Source: Acidimicrobiia bacterium | Lineage (GTDB): Bacteria > Actinomycetota > Acidimicrobiia > IMCC26256 > PALSA-555 | Length of the DNA stretch: 32,010 nucleotides | NCBI GenBank assembly: GCA_022865365.1 | Contig: JALHSW010000632.1 | Coordinates: 1 to 32,010 of the forward strand | Direction: 5' to 3' | Part shown: positions 7,824 to 16,003 of the stretch, piece after piece | Layout of the letters: every line of letters begins with the position of its first letter | How positions within the stretch are numbered: the stretch's first letter is position 1 | The notes under the pieces: model-generated | What the model saw: the letters and a program-made list of their open reading frames with translations, nothing else | What the model was told of the DNA's origin: nothing | Database searches by the model: none | Position numbers and translations under genes: made by a program

Positions 7824-8624
7824 CTATTCGCCGGTGAACTCGGGGTCGCGCTTCTCGAAGAACGCGAGCATCGCCTCGGCGGTGTCCCGGGACGAGAACG
7901 CGAGCGACTGCGCGACATCCTCGAACTCGAGTGCTTCGGCCATCGACACCGACATCGACTGGTTCAGCAGCTTCTTGGTGATCGAGATCTGGACCGGCGG
8001 CTGCGCGGCGATGCGGCGGGCGAGCGCCGTCACCTCGGCGTCGAGCTCCGCTGCCGGCACGACCCGGTTCACGATACCGAAGCGCTCGGCCTCGGCCGCA
8101 CCGATGATGTCGCCCAGGAACGCCAGCTCCTTGGCCTTGTGGAGCCCGATGAGGCGCGGCAGCAACCACGAGCCGCCGAAGTCGAGTGACAGCCCACGTC
8201 GGGCGAAGATCTCCGAGAAGCGCGCCGCGTCGGAAACGACGATGAGATCGCACCCGAGCGCCAGGTTGCAGCCCGCCCCGACCGCGACACCGTTCACCTT
8301 CGCGATCGTCGGCTTCGGGAGATCGTGGAGCCGCAGCGCACAGCGGCCGACCAGCCGCATCGAGTGCAGTGCGGCACCGGCGCCCGACGACACGTCGCCG
8401 GCCTCGCTCCCCGAAAGATCGGCTCCCGACGTGAACGCGTCACCGGCGCCTGTGATCACGAGCACCCGGTCGTCACGAGAGTCGGCCACCTCGTCGAACA
8501 CCACTGCGAGCTCGCGCCACATGCGGTCGTTGATGGCGTTCTTCTTCTCGGGGCGGTTCATCGTCAGCGTGACGACGCCGCGGTCGTCTCGGCTCACGGT
8601 CAGCGTCTCCAGCCGAGCCTCCAT
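7824..8624 (-). CDS. Enoyl-CoA hydratase/isomerase family protein
   Basis: 266 aa crotonase fold: VVTLTMNRPEKKNAINDRMWRELAVVF, VLVITGAGDAFTSGADLSG, KPTIAKVNGVAVGAGCNLALGCDLIVVSDAARFSEIFARRGLSLDFGGSWLLPRLIG. Confidence 0.95.
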   Translation of the reverse strand: MEARLETLTVSRDDRGVVTLTMNRPEKKNAINDRMWRELAVVFDEVADSRDDRVLVITGAGDAFTSGADLSGSEAGDVSSGAGAALHSMRLVGRCALRLHDLPKPTIAKVNGVAVGAGCNLALGCDLIVVSDAARFSEIFARRGLSLDFGGSWLLPRLIGLHKAKELAFLGDIIGAAEAERFGIVNRVVPAAELDAEVTALARRIAAQPPVQISITKKLLNQSMSVSMAEALEFEDVAQSLAFSSRDTAEAMLAFFEKRDPEFTGE

Positions 8625-8641
8625 CTGGGTACCGTATCCCC

Positions 8642-8755
8642 GTGGGCCTGAATCCCTTCCGAGAGCAGGTGAAGCGTCGGAGCGACATCTTCCTCGTCGC
8701 GGGCGCGCTCGTGGTGATCGCGCTGCTCGTTGCCTGGGGCCTCTTCTCCGGCTGA
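8642..8755 (+). CDS. 37-aa single-pass membrane microprotein
   Basis: GTG-initiated frame VGLNPFREQVKRRSDIFLVAGALVVIALLVAWGLFSG*: basic N-terminus plus one hydrophobic helix; lies between divergent ECH and the zinc-ribbon ORF; below the ORF-track length cutoff. Confidence 0.6.
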   Translation: MGLNPFREQVKRRSDIFLVAGALVVIALLVAWGLFSG

Positions 8756-8767
8756 GCCGGACCCGCG

Positions 8768-9037
8768 ATGCCCGACCATGCCTGGACCGGAGACGCCGGA
8801 GCCGGGGACGCCTGGGCCGACGACGAGGCGGACGCCGCGGACGTGCGCCACGTGCAGCCCTACGACGCCGTGAAGACCTACCGCTGTCCCGAGTGCGACC
8901 ACGAGATCCGTCCCGGTGAAGGTCACGAGGTCGTCGTGCCGCGCGCTGACCCCGAAGCGCGACGTCACTGGCACTCGGGGTGTTGGCGGCGCGTCTCGGC
9001 CCGCAACACCGGTGGCGCCCGACGCAAGCGCCGGTAG
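8768..9037 (+). CDS. Conserved actinobacterial zinc-ribbon-like protein of unknown function
   Basis: 89 aa; VQPYDAVKTYRCPECDHEIRPGEGHEVVVPRADPEARRHWHSGCW: CxxC plus HWHxxC, resembling actinobacterial proteins often annotated 'ATP/GTP-binding'. Confidence 0.8.
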   Translation: MPDHAWTGDAGAGDAWADDEADAADVRHVQPYDAVKTYRCPECDHEIRPGEGHEVVVPRADPEARRHWHSGCWRRVSARNTGGARRKRR

Positions 9038-9041
9038 CCGC

Positions 9042-9401
9042 TCAGAACGCGCCCTCGAGCACCTCGATGTCGTGGGCACGGCCGGGCTCCTTGCGGACCG
9101 ACGCTACGTCGAAGCGGATCGTCGGCGCGCGCTCCCCGCGCTCGGCAAGCCAGCGGATCGCGAGCCGTCGGATCCGCAGCTGCTTGACGCGCGTCACCGA
9201 TTCGGCCGGCGCGCCGAACGCGTCGCCGCGGCGCGTCTTCACCTCGCAGAACACGACGACCCCGGGGCGAGCGACCACAAGATCGAGCTCGCCCTCGCGA
9301 CAACGCCAGTTGCGATCGAGCACCTCGTAGCCGGCGACCTCGTACCATGCCGCGGCTGTGTCCTCGCCCGCCGCGCCCAACGCGCGACGCCGATCGGACA
9401 C
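9042..9401 (-). CDS. yraN: YraN / UPF0102 family endonuclease-like protein
   Basis: 119 aa; LGAAGEDTAAAWYEVAGYEVLDRNWRCREGELDLVVARPGVVVFCEVKTRRGDAFG. Confidence 0.93.
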   Translation of the reverse strand: MSDRRRALGAAGEDTAAAWYEVAGYEVLDRNWRCREGELDLVVARPGVVVFCEVKTRRGDAFGAPAESVTRVKQLRIRRLAIRWLAERGERAPTIRFDVASVRKEPGRAHDIEVLEGAF

Positions 9402-9418
9402 TTCAGGCGTCCTTCACT

Positions 9419-9712
9419 TCAGACGTCCTTGCCGGCGAGCTCCTCGATGTTCACATCACGGAATGTCAGGACTCGCACATTCGTGACGAAGCGGGCCGGG
9501 CGGTACATGTCCCACACCCAGGCATCGGTGAGGCTCAGGCGAAAGAACTTCTGCCCGTCCTCCTGCTCGACCTGCACATCGACCTCGTTCGCGAGGTAGA
9601 AGCGTCGCTCCGTCTCGACGACGTAGCGGAACATCGGGAGCACGTCGCGGTACTCCCGGTAGAGCTGGAGCTCGATCTCGGTCTCGTAGCGCTCCAGGTC
9701 CTCAGCGCTCAC
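9419..9712 (-). CDS. DUF2469 family protein
   Basis: 97 aa; MSAEDLERYETEIELQLYREYRDVLPMFRYVVETERRFYLANEVDVQ..., characteristic actinobacterial DUF2469. Confidence 0.92.
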   Translation of the reverse strand: MSAEDLERYETEIELQLYREYRDVLPMFRYVVETERRFYLANEVDVQVEQEDGQKFFRLSLTDAWVWDMYRPARFVTNVRVLTFRDVNIEELAGKDV

Positions 9713-9715
9713 GGG

Positions 9716-10060
9716 CTAGTCCCGCTTCTCCTTGATCTTCGCGGCCTTCCCGATGCGGTCGCGCAGGTAGTAGAGCTTCGCCCGCCGCACGTCGCCGCGA
9801 GTGACGACCTCGATGTTGGCGATGACCGGGGAGTGCACCGGGAACGTGCGCTCGACGCCGACCCCGAAGCTCACCTTGCGGACGGTGAAGGTCTCGCGGA
9901 TCCCGCTCCCCTTGCGGCGCGTGACCGCGCCCTGGAACAGCTGCACCCGCTCCCGGGTGCCTTCCACGACACGGACGTGCACCTTGAGGGTGTCGCCCGG
10001 CGCGAAGTCGGGGACGTCGTCGCGGAGGCTCGCACGGTCGACGAGGTCGGTGGCGTTCAT
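9716..10060 (-). CDS. rplS: 50S ribosomal protein L19
   Basis: ORF 9716..10345; true start [34 protein letters not shown] at 10060 with GGGAGC upstream; ends [22 protein letters not shown]. Confidence 0.96.
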   Translation of the reverse strand: MNATDLVDRASLRDDVPDFAPGDTLKVHVRVVEGTRERVQLFQGAVTRRKGSGIRETFTVRKVSFGVGVERTFPVHSPVIANIEVVTRGDVRRAKLYYLRDRIGKAAKIKEKRD

Positions 10061-10151
10061 GAGCAGAGCTCCCGGAGCGGGTCGAGGTGAAGCCGGTCGA
10101 GGCAAGCGGGTAGGCCGCTCATCGTAGTGGCCGCACCCCGGACCGATCCCC

Positions 10152-10181
10152 TCGAGGTCAGGCGCCTCGCAGTCAGGCGCC
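10152..10181. repeat. 15-bp imperfect tandem duplication across the trmD stop codon
   Basis: TCGAGGTCAGGCGCC then TCGCAGTCAGGCGCC on + strand; on the minus strand GGCGCCTGA, including the stop, occurs twice. Confidence 0.6.
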
Positions 10182-10913
10182 GTCCGTGGACCCGGTGTCG
10201 GGCGGGACCTCCTCGAGCAGGCGCCGATCTGCATCGCCGAGGGCGCCGCCGGCGAGAAGATCCGGGCGTCGTTCGGCCGTGCGGCGCAGTGCCTGGGCCC
10301 GCCGCCACCGCGCGATCCGGGCGTGGTCGCCCGAGCGCAACACATCCGGCACCTCCCACCCCCGGAACTCGGCCGGGCGCGTGTACTGCGGATGCTCGAG
10401 GAGACCGGCTGCGAAGGATTCCTCCGTGGCCGACGCCTCGTTGCCGAGAACGCCCGGCACCAGGCGGGCCACCGCTTCGATCACCACCAACGCTGCGGCC
10501 TCGCCGCCGTTCAGGACGAAGTCGCCGATGGAGAGCTCGCCGTCGCAGAGATGGTCCGCGACACGCTGGTCGACGCCTTCGTAGCGCCCACAGATCAGTG
10601 AGAACCCGCCCCCCTCGACCAGCTCGGCCGCGAGCTCATGATCCAGAATCCGGCCGGACGCCGCAAGGAGGTACAGCGGGCGCGGCGGGTCAGCTGCCTC
10701 GACCGCGGCAAACAGGGGCTCGGGTGTCATCACCATGCCGGGACCACCGCCTGCAGGTGCGTCGTCGACGCTGCGATGCCGATCGGTGGCGAAGTCGCGG
10801 GGGTCGTGGAGGCGAACATCGAGCAGGCCCGCATCGCGCGCACGACCGAGCAGCGACACGCCAAGCGGTCCTTCCAGGTACTCGGGGAAGATCGAGAAGA
10901 CGTCGACGCGCAC
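10173..10913 (-). CDS. trmD: tRNA (guanine-N1)-methyltransferase TrmD
   Basis: 246 aa; [25 protein letters not shown]...[13 protein letters not shown]...[13 protein letters not shown]...[33 protein letters not shown]. Confidence 0.96.
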   Translation of the reverse strand: MRVDVFSIFPEYLEGPLGVSLLGRARDAGLLDVRLHDPRDFATDRHRSVDDAPAGGGPGMVMTPEPLFAAVEAADPPRPLYLLAASGRILDHELAAELVEGGGFSLICGRYEGVDQRVADHLCDGELSIGDFVLNGGEAAALVVIEAVARLVPGVLGNEASATEESFAAGLLEHPQYTRPAEFRGWEVPDVLRSGDHARIARWRRAQALRRTAERRPDLLAGGALGDADRRLLEEVPPDTGSTDGA

Positions 10914-10916
10914 GAC

Positions 10917-11420
10917 TCAGAGCTCGAGCAGTCCATCAGGGAGGTCGACGACGACGCGCTCCGGCCCGTGCTCGACGACGAAGGTCACGGGCACGAGCGC
11001 GCCACCATCGAGCACGAGGAGGTCGTGCGCCGGGTTGGCCTGCACGGCGACAACTTCGCCGATCTCGCCGCCCGCGCTGTCGTACACCGTCGCGCCGACC
11101 AGCTGGTGCACCCAGAGCTCGCCGACGTCGGTGCTCGGGAGCTCGTCGGCGCTGAGGATGGTGCCGCGCAGCGCCTCGGCGGCGGTGCGGTCGTCGACGC
11201 CGGCGAAGCAGAGGAGCCAACGCCCTTGGTGCGGACGAGCCGTCTCGATCACGAGCGTCTGCGCGGTACCGTCGGCAGCGGGTGCGAAGAGCACTGCGCC
11301 CGGAGTGGTGCGCTCCACGCGGTCGCTCACGAACGTGACCGCGATCTCACCGTGGAGTCCGTGCGGGCGCCCGACCCGACCGACTTCGAGGCGGCGAGGG
11401 GTGCCGCCGGGCACGGGCAC
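10917..11420 (-). CDS. rimM: 16S rRNA processing protein RimM
   Basis: 167 aa; LEVGRVGRPHGLHGEIAVTFVSD... and C-terminal PRC-barrel (ELWVHQLVGATVYDSAGGEIGEVVAVQANPAHDLLVL). Confidence 0.94.
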   Translation of the reverse strand: MPVPGGTPRRLEVGRVGRPHGLHGEIAVTFVSDRVERTTPGAVLFAPAADGTAQTLVIETARPHQGRWLLCFAGVDDRTAAEALRGTILSADELPSTDVGELWVHQLVGATVYDSAGGEIGEVVAVQANPAHDLLVLDGGALVPVTFVVEHGPERVVVDLPDGLLEL

Positions 11421-11427
11421 CTCGCGG

Positions 11428-11814
11428 CTACTCGGCGACGTCGACGCCTGCTTTCACGCCTTCGGCCGCACCGGCCGCTCGCGTCACCTGACGAATCGCC
11501 TGGATGACACGTCCACGACGTCCGATGAGGCGACCCATGTCGGACGGACTGGCGTGCACGAGGAGGAACACCTCGTCGCCGCCCTTCTCCTCCACGTCGA
11601 CCTCGACCGCGTCGGGCTCCTCCGCGAGTGCGCGGGCGATGTGCTCGACCACTGCCTTGGCCCGGGCACCGACGATGCGGTTGCCCTCGGCGCCGACTTC
11701 GTCGCCGATGTCGTTGTCGAAATCCTCCGCTCGGGGCTCGGCGATCCGATTGCCTTCGCCTGCGATCTCGTCCTCGAAGTCATCATCCGCGAGGTCGGCG
11801 CCCAGGTCGCTCAT
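11428..11814 (-). CDS. KH-domain RNA-binding protein (KhpA-like) with acidic N-terminal extension
   Basis: 128 aa; C-terminal DMGRLIGRRGRVIQAIRQVTRAAG is the KH GxxG core; positioned after rpsP. Confidence 0.9.
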   Translation of the reverse strand: MSDLGADLADDDFEDEIAGEGNRIAEPRAEDFDNDIGDEVGAEGNRIVGARAKAVVEHIARALAEEPDAVEVDVEEKGGDEVFLLVHASPSDMGRLIGRRGRVIQAIRQVTRAAGAAEGVKAGVDVAE

Positions 11815-12278
11815 TCGCCGCCATCCTCGGGAGTCGCGTCTTCAGACGCAGTCGCCTCGGCGACCGGGGCTTCGGCGACCGGGGCTTCGACCGCGGCCGG
11901 AGCGTCCGCTGCGGGTGCCGGAGCGGCATCGGGCGTCGGCTTCTTCTTGGTCTTGGTGGTGACGCCGCGACCGGTGGAGAAGCCGCGCCGGTTGAGCTTC
12001 GTGACGATCGGTCCTTCCTTCTCGGCCTCGAACGTCGCCCAGACCCCGGAGATGGTCAGGAGCTTCTGCACCGATTCGCTCGGCTGGGCACCTTGGCGGA
12101 GCCAGTCGAGGGCACGGTCGCCGTTGATGTCGATCTTCGACGGCTCGCTGCGGGGGCCGTAGTGGCCGATGGTCTCGATGATGCGGCCGTCGCGGGGACT
12201 GCGCGAGTCGGCGACGACGACGCGGTATGTGGGCTGCTTGCGCTTGCCCACCCGCATCAGGCGGATCTTCACGGACAC
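11811..12278 (-). CDS. rpsP: 30S ribosomal protein S16
   Basis: ORF 11811..12449; GTG start at 12278 giving MSVKIRLMRVGKRKQPTYRVVVADSRSPRDGRIIETIGHYGP; Ala/Pro/Glu-rich C-terminal tail; stop overlaps the next start (ATGA). Confidence 0.95.
   Translation of the reverse strand: MSVKIRLMRVGKRKQPTYRVVVADSRSPRDGRIIETIGHYGPRSEPSKIDINGDRALDWLRQGAQPSESVQKLLTISGVWATFEAEKEGPIVTKLNRRGFSTGRGVTTKTKKKPTPDAAPAPAADAPAAVEAPVAEAPVAEATASEDATPEDGGE
11857..11886. repeat. Perfect 2 x 15-bp in-frame tandem repeat in the rpsP tail
   Basis: TCGGCGACCGGGGCT x2 on + strand, encoding the duplicated VAEAP of ...EAPVAEAPVAEAT.... Confidence 0.85.
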
Positions 12279-12304
12279 GTCGATTGGGTCCTCTCGCAGA
12301 AACA

Positions 12305-12359
12305 GGGGTCGAGATCCAGCGAACTCGAGAATGCTGGTGCCGCATGGCACGAGCACCCC
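12305..12359 (-). ncRNA. Candidate structured 5' leader (three-way junction) upstream of rpsP
   Basis: Pairings on + coordinates: GGGG 12305-12308 / CCCC 12356-12359; TCGAG 12309-12313 / CTCGA 12324-12328; TGCT.G.GTGCC / GGCAC.G.AGCA hairpin 12332-12355 (one mismatch, 4-nt loop). Ends 26 nt before the GTG. Confidence 0.35.
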
Positions 12360-12396
12360 AGGGTAGCGGTCGGAGCCACCGGGTCGCGAGCCGTGG

Positions 12397-13785
12397 TCAG
12401 GCGCCGGGGATGCCGCCGCCCGGCATCCCGGGCAGGCCGCCGAGCGCACCGGGGTCCATGCCCGCCGGGAGCTGCATGCGCCCCTTCTTCCCCATCTTGC
12501 CTGGCTTGTTCATCGACTTCATCATCTGCTGGATCATCTTGAACTGCTTGAGGAGCGCGTTGACCTGCTGCGTGCTCGTGCCGCTGCCGTTGGCGATGCG
12601 CAATCGGCGTGAACCATTGATCTTCGACGGGTCGCGTCGTTCCGCTGGCGTCATCGAGCAGATGATGGCCTCGACACGCCCGAGCTCACCGTCGTCGATC
12701 TCGGCCTGACGCAGCTCCTTGGGCATCCCCGGGAGCATCCCGACGATGCTCGACAGTGGGCCCATCTTCTTCATCTGGCGCATCTGGTCGAGGAAGTCCT
12801 CGAGCGTGAACTGACCCTTGGCCAGGCGCTCCTGTGCCTTCGCCGCCTCCTGCGTGTCGAACGCGGATTCGGCCTTCTCGATGAGCGTCAACACGTCGCC
12901 CATGCCGAGGATGCGGCTCGCCATGCGGTCGGGGTGGAAGGCCTCGAAGTCCTCGAGCTTCTCCCCGACACCGGCGTACAGGATCGGCAGCCCGGTGGCC
13001 TCTTTGATCGAGAGCGCGGCGCCGCCGCGCGCGTCGCCGTCGAGCTTGGTGAGCACCACGCCCGTGAGCGGCACCGTCTCGCCGAACGCCTCGGCCACCG
13101 CGACCGCCTCCTGCCCGGTCATCGCGTCGACGATCAGGAGCGCATCGTCGGGCTTCACTGCGTCGCAGACCCGGGCGAGCTCCCCCATCATCTCTTCGTC
13201 GACCTGCAACCGGCCCGCGGTGTAGACGATCACGACGTTGCGGCCCAATCGCTCGGCTTCGCGCACGCCCTCACGCGCCACGGTGACCGGGTCCGTCGCC
13301 TCCGAGTACACCGGGACGCCGACGCGCTCGCCGAGGACGCGCAGCTGCTCCACGGCCGCGGGCCGCTGCAGGTCGGCGGCGACAAGCAGGGCGCGCTTGC
13401 CCTGATCGTGCTCCAGCAGCCGCGCGAGCTTCGCAGCCGCGGTCGTCTTACCGGAACCCTGGAGGCCGGCGAGCACGATGACCGTCGGCGGCTTAGACGC
13501 CACCGTGAGCTTGCCCGTCGCACCACCCAACGTGGCGACGAGCTCTTCCTGCACGATCTTGATGACCTGCTGCGCGGGACCGAGGCTCTGGGCCACCTCG
13601 GCACCGGTCGCGCGCTCCTTGATCCGGGCGATGAAGCTCTTCACCACACGGACGTTCACGTCGGCTTCGAGCAGGGCGAGCCGAATCTCGCGTGCGACTT
13701 CGTCGACGTCGGACGGTGTGAGCTTCCCGCGGGTGCGGAGTCGGCGGAAGATCCCGTCGAAACGATCGGCCAGCGCGTCGAACAT
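12397..13785 (-). CDS. ffh: Signal recognition particle protein Ffh (SRP54)
   Basis: 462 aa; VLAGLQGSGKTTAAAKLA, VIVYTAGRLQVDEEMMGEL, LTKLDGDARGGAALSI, and Met-rich M domain ending QLPAGMDPGALGGLPGMPGGGIPGA. Confidence 0.97.
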   Translation of the reverse strand: MFDALADRFDGIFRRLRTRGKLTPSDVDEVAREIRLALLEADVNVRVVKSFIARIKERATGAEVAQSLGPAQQVIKIVQEELVATLGGATGKLTVASKPPTVIVLAGLQGSGKTTAAAKLARLLEHDQGKRALLVAADLQRPAAVEQLRVLGERVGVPVYSEATDPVTVAREGVREAERLGRNVVIVYTAGRLQVDEEMMGELARVCDAVKPDDALLIVDAMTGQEAVAVAEAFGETVPLTGVVLTKLDGDARGGAALSIKEATGLPILYAGVGEKLEDFEAFHPDRMASRILGMGDVLTLIEKAESAFDTQEAAKAQERLAKGQFTLEDFLDQMRQMKKMGPLSSIVGMLPGMPKELRQAEIDDGELGRVEAIICSMTPAERRDPSKINGSRRLRIANGSGTSTQQVNALLKQFKMIQQMMKSMNKPGKMGKKGRMQLPAGMDPGALGGLPGMPGGGIPGA

Positions 13786-13793
13786 GCGCGGCG

Positions 13794-14915
13794 CTACCCC
13801 ACCAACGCGGCCGCGAACTCGGCCGGGTCGAAGTCGACGAGGTCATCGGCCGTCTCACCGACACCCACGAGCTTCACGGGCACGCCGAGCTCGGCCTCGA
13901 TCGCGAGCACGACACCGCCCTTCGCGCTGCCGTCGAGCTTGGTGAGCACGACGCCGGTCACGCCAACGGCGTCGGCAAACTCTCGGGCCTGCGCCAGACC
14001 GTTCTGTCCGGTCGTCGCGTCGAGCACGAGCAGCACCTCGCGGAGCGCGCCCGGGGTGCGCTCGACGACGCGACCGATCTTCTTCAGCTCTTCCATGAGA
14101 TTGACCTTCGTGTGGAGACGCCCGGCGGTGTCGACGAGCACGAGGTCGATGCCACGCGCGCCGGCCGCCTGCACGGCATCGAACGCGACCGCACCGGGGT
14201 CGCCACCCTCCTGCCCACGGATCACGTCGACCCCTACCCGCGCTCCCCACTCGGCGAGCTGGTCGGCCGTTGCGGCACGAAACGTGTCAGCGGCGGCGAA
14301 GAGCACCGAATGTCCGCTGGCGAGCTCGCGCGTCGCGAGCTTCGCAGCAGTGGTCGTCTTGCCCACGCCATTCACTCCCACGAGGATCCATGCGTTGGGT
14401 CGACCGGCGTCGAGCCGCAGGGTCCGGTCGACATCATCGTCGAGCTGCTCGGTGATCTCGGCCTGCAACAGCGCGGGCAGGCCATCGGCCTCCGAACGGC
14501 CCTCTGCCCGCGCACGGTCGCGCACACCGTCGAGCAGGCGCGCCGTGCTGAGTACGCCGACGTCGGCGAGAAGCAGTGTCTCTTCGAGGTCGTCCCACGC
14601 CTCGTCGTCGAGCTGGCGTGCCTTGAGCCGTCCGCGCATGCCGGCGAACGGAGCCCGGCTCTTGCCGAGCCGATCGCGCAGACGTCGTCGCCCGGGCACG
14701 CCGGAGTCCGGCGCCTCGGTCAGCCTCGATACGACGGACTCCGAGCCGTCAGCCGGCACGGATTCGCCGCGCCCCGACTCCTTGCTCTCGGGATCGCCGC
14801 CCGCCGCGGTGTCGCGACGGCGGCGCTCGCGACGGCCCAGCATGCGAGGCAGCGCGATCAGGAGCGCAGCGAGCGCGAAGATCGACACGAAGATGATCGT
14901 CTCGGCGGTGTCCAC
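13794..14915 (-). CDS. ftsY: Signal recognition particle receptor FtsY (N-terminal TM helix)
   Basis: 373 aa; TIIFVSIFALAALLIALPRML then NG domain: WILVGVNGVGKTTTAAKLA, LVDTAGRLHTKVNLMEELKKI, LTKLDGSAKGGVVLAI. Confidence 0.97.
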   Translation of the reverse strand: MDTAETIIFVSIFALAALLIALPRMLGRRERRRRDTAAGGDPESKESGRGESVPADGSESVVSRLTEAPDSGVPGRRRLRDRLGKSRAPFAGMRGRLKARQLDDEAWDDLEETLLLADVGVLSTARLLDGVRDRARAEGRSEADGLPALLQAEITEQLDDDVDRTLRLDAGRPNAWILVGVNGVGKTTTAAKLATRELASGHSVLFAAADTFRAATADQLAEWGARVGVDVIRGQEGGDPGAVAFDAVQAAGARGIDLVLVDTAGRLHTKVNLMEELKKIGRVVERTPGALREVLLVLDATTGQNGLAQAREFADAVGVTGVVLTKLDGSAKGGVVLAIEAELGVPVKLVGVGETADDLVDFDPAEFAAALVG

Positions 14916-14929
14916 ACGAAACGCCGAGG

Positions 14930-15985
14930 CTACTGGTCGGTGCCCGTACCAGAGCCGTCGGGCACGTCGGGCGCCCGAGCGCCGGACACCAGTGGGTCGA
15001 CCGGAGGAGGCAGCAATCCGCCGACCTCGTAGGTGATGCGCTGCTGCTGTACCGGCAGGCTCACGCCGGCGGCGTCGAACGCGGCTTTGATCCGAGCCCG
15101 GAGCTCACGCGCAACGTTCCATTGCTCGAGCGGGACCGTCTTCACGACGAGCCGGAGCAGGATCCCACCGGCACCGATGTCTTCGACGCCCCAAACCTCG
15201 GGCTGATCGAGCAGCCGATCGCGCCACTCAGGGTCGCGCCACATCCCGTCGGCCGTGGACTGGATGACCTCGGTGGCGATCGGGATGTCGGTGTCGGGTG
15301 CCACCGCGACATCAAGCAGCGCCCGCGACCACTGCTGGGACTTGTTGCCGATGCGGGTCACCTGACCGTTCGGGACCCACCACACCACGCCCTCGACGTC
15401 ACGAAGGCGGGTCACACGCAGGCTCACCCACTCGACGGTTCCACTCGCCTCACCCATGTCGATCACGTCGCCGACGCCGTACTGGTCCTCGAGCAGCATG
15501 AAGAGTCCGGCCAGGAAGTCACGCACCACCTGCTGCGCACCCAAGCCGAGCACGATTCCGACGACCCCGGCTCCCGCGAGCAACGGCGCGAGGTCGATGC
15601 CGATCTCGCCGAGGACGATCAGTCCGGCGATCGACCAGATCAGGACGGTGGCGACGTTCCGCAGCACGGTGGCGAGCGTGTCGACGCGCTGCGTGCGCCG
15701 CCGCATCTCGACATCGGTGGGAACAGGAGTCGCGCCGCGATCACGAAATGGGGAGCTCCGCGGCTGCTCGCGCATGCCGCGGGCGACCTTGGCGACAAAC
15801 CGCCTGGTGAATCGCGCGGCGATCCACGCCAGCACCAGGATCAGCACGATGCGCAACGGCCGCGCCATCGCGTCGGCGACTTCGGCGGCGTCCTGGCTCC
15901 CCGAGACACGGAACACCGTTCGGCACAGCCACCCCTGGCTCGCCCGCGGGCCGCACGCGGCGACCTGCTGCGGATCGAGCGCCAT
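14930..15985 (-). CDS. MscS-family mechanosensitive ion channel
   Basis: 351 aa; LLAGAGVVGIVLGLGAQQVVRDFLAGLFMLLEDQYGVGDVIDMGEASGTVEWVSLRVTRLRDVEGVVWWVPNGQVTRIGN. Confidence 0.94.
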   Translation of the reverse strand: MALDPQQVAACGPRASQGWLCRTVFRVSGSQDAAEVADAMARPLRIVLILVLAWIAARFTRRFVAKVARGMREQPRSSPFRDRGATPVPTDVEMRRRTQRVDTLATVLRNVATVLIWSIAGLIVLGEIGIDLAPLLAGAGVVGIVLGLGAQQVVRDFLAGLFMLLEDQYGVGDVIDMGEASGTVEWVSLRVTRLRDVEGVVWWVPNGQVTRIGNKSQQWSRALLDVAVAPDTDIPIATEVIQSTADGMWRDPEWRDRLLDQPEVWGVEDIGAGGILLRLVVKTVPLEQWNVARELRARIKAAFDAAGVSLPVQQQRITYEVGGLLPPPVDPLVSGARAPDVPDGSGTGTDQ

Positions 15986-16003
15986 CAGCTCCGCACCATT
16001 GAC

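Noticed and set aside
7711-8919. 402-aa plus-strand ORF
   Set aside because: Antisense to the enoyl-CoA hydratase gene; Ser/Arg-rich translation, no domain.
12934-15036. 700-aa plus-strand ORF
   Set aside because: Antisense to ffh and ftsY; Arg/Ser/Pro-rich, as expected for a spurious frame in GC-rich DNA.
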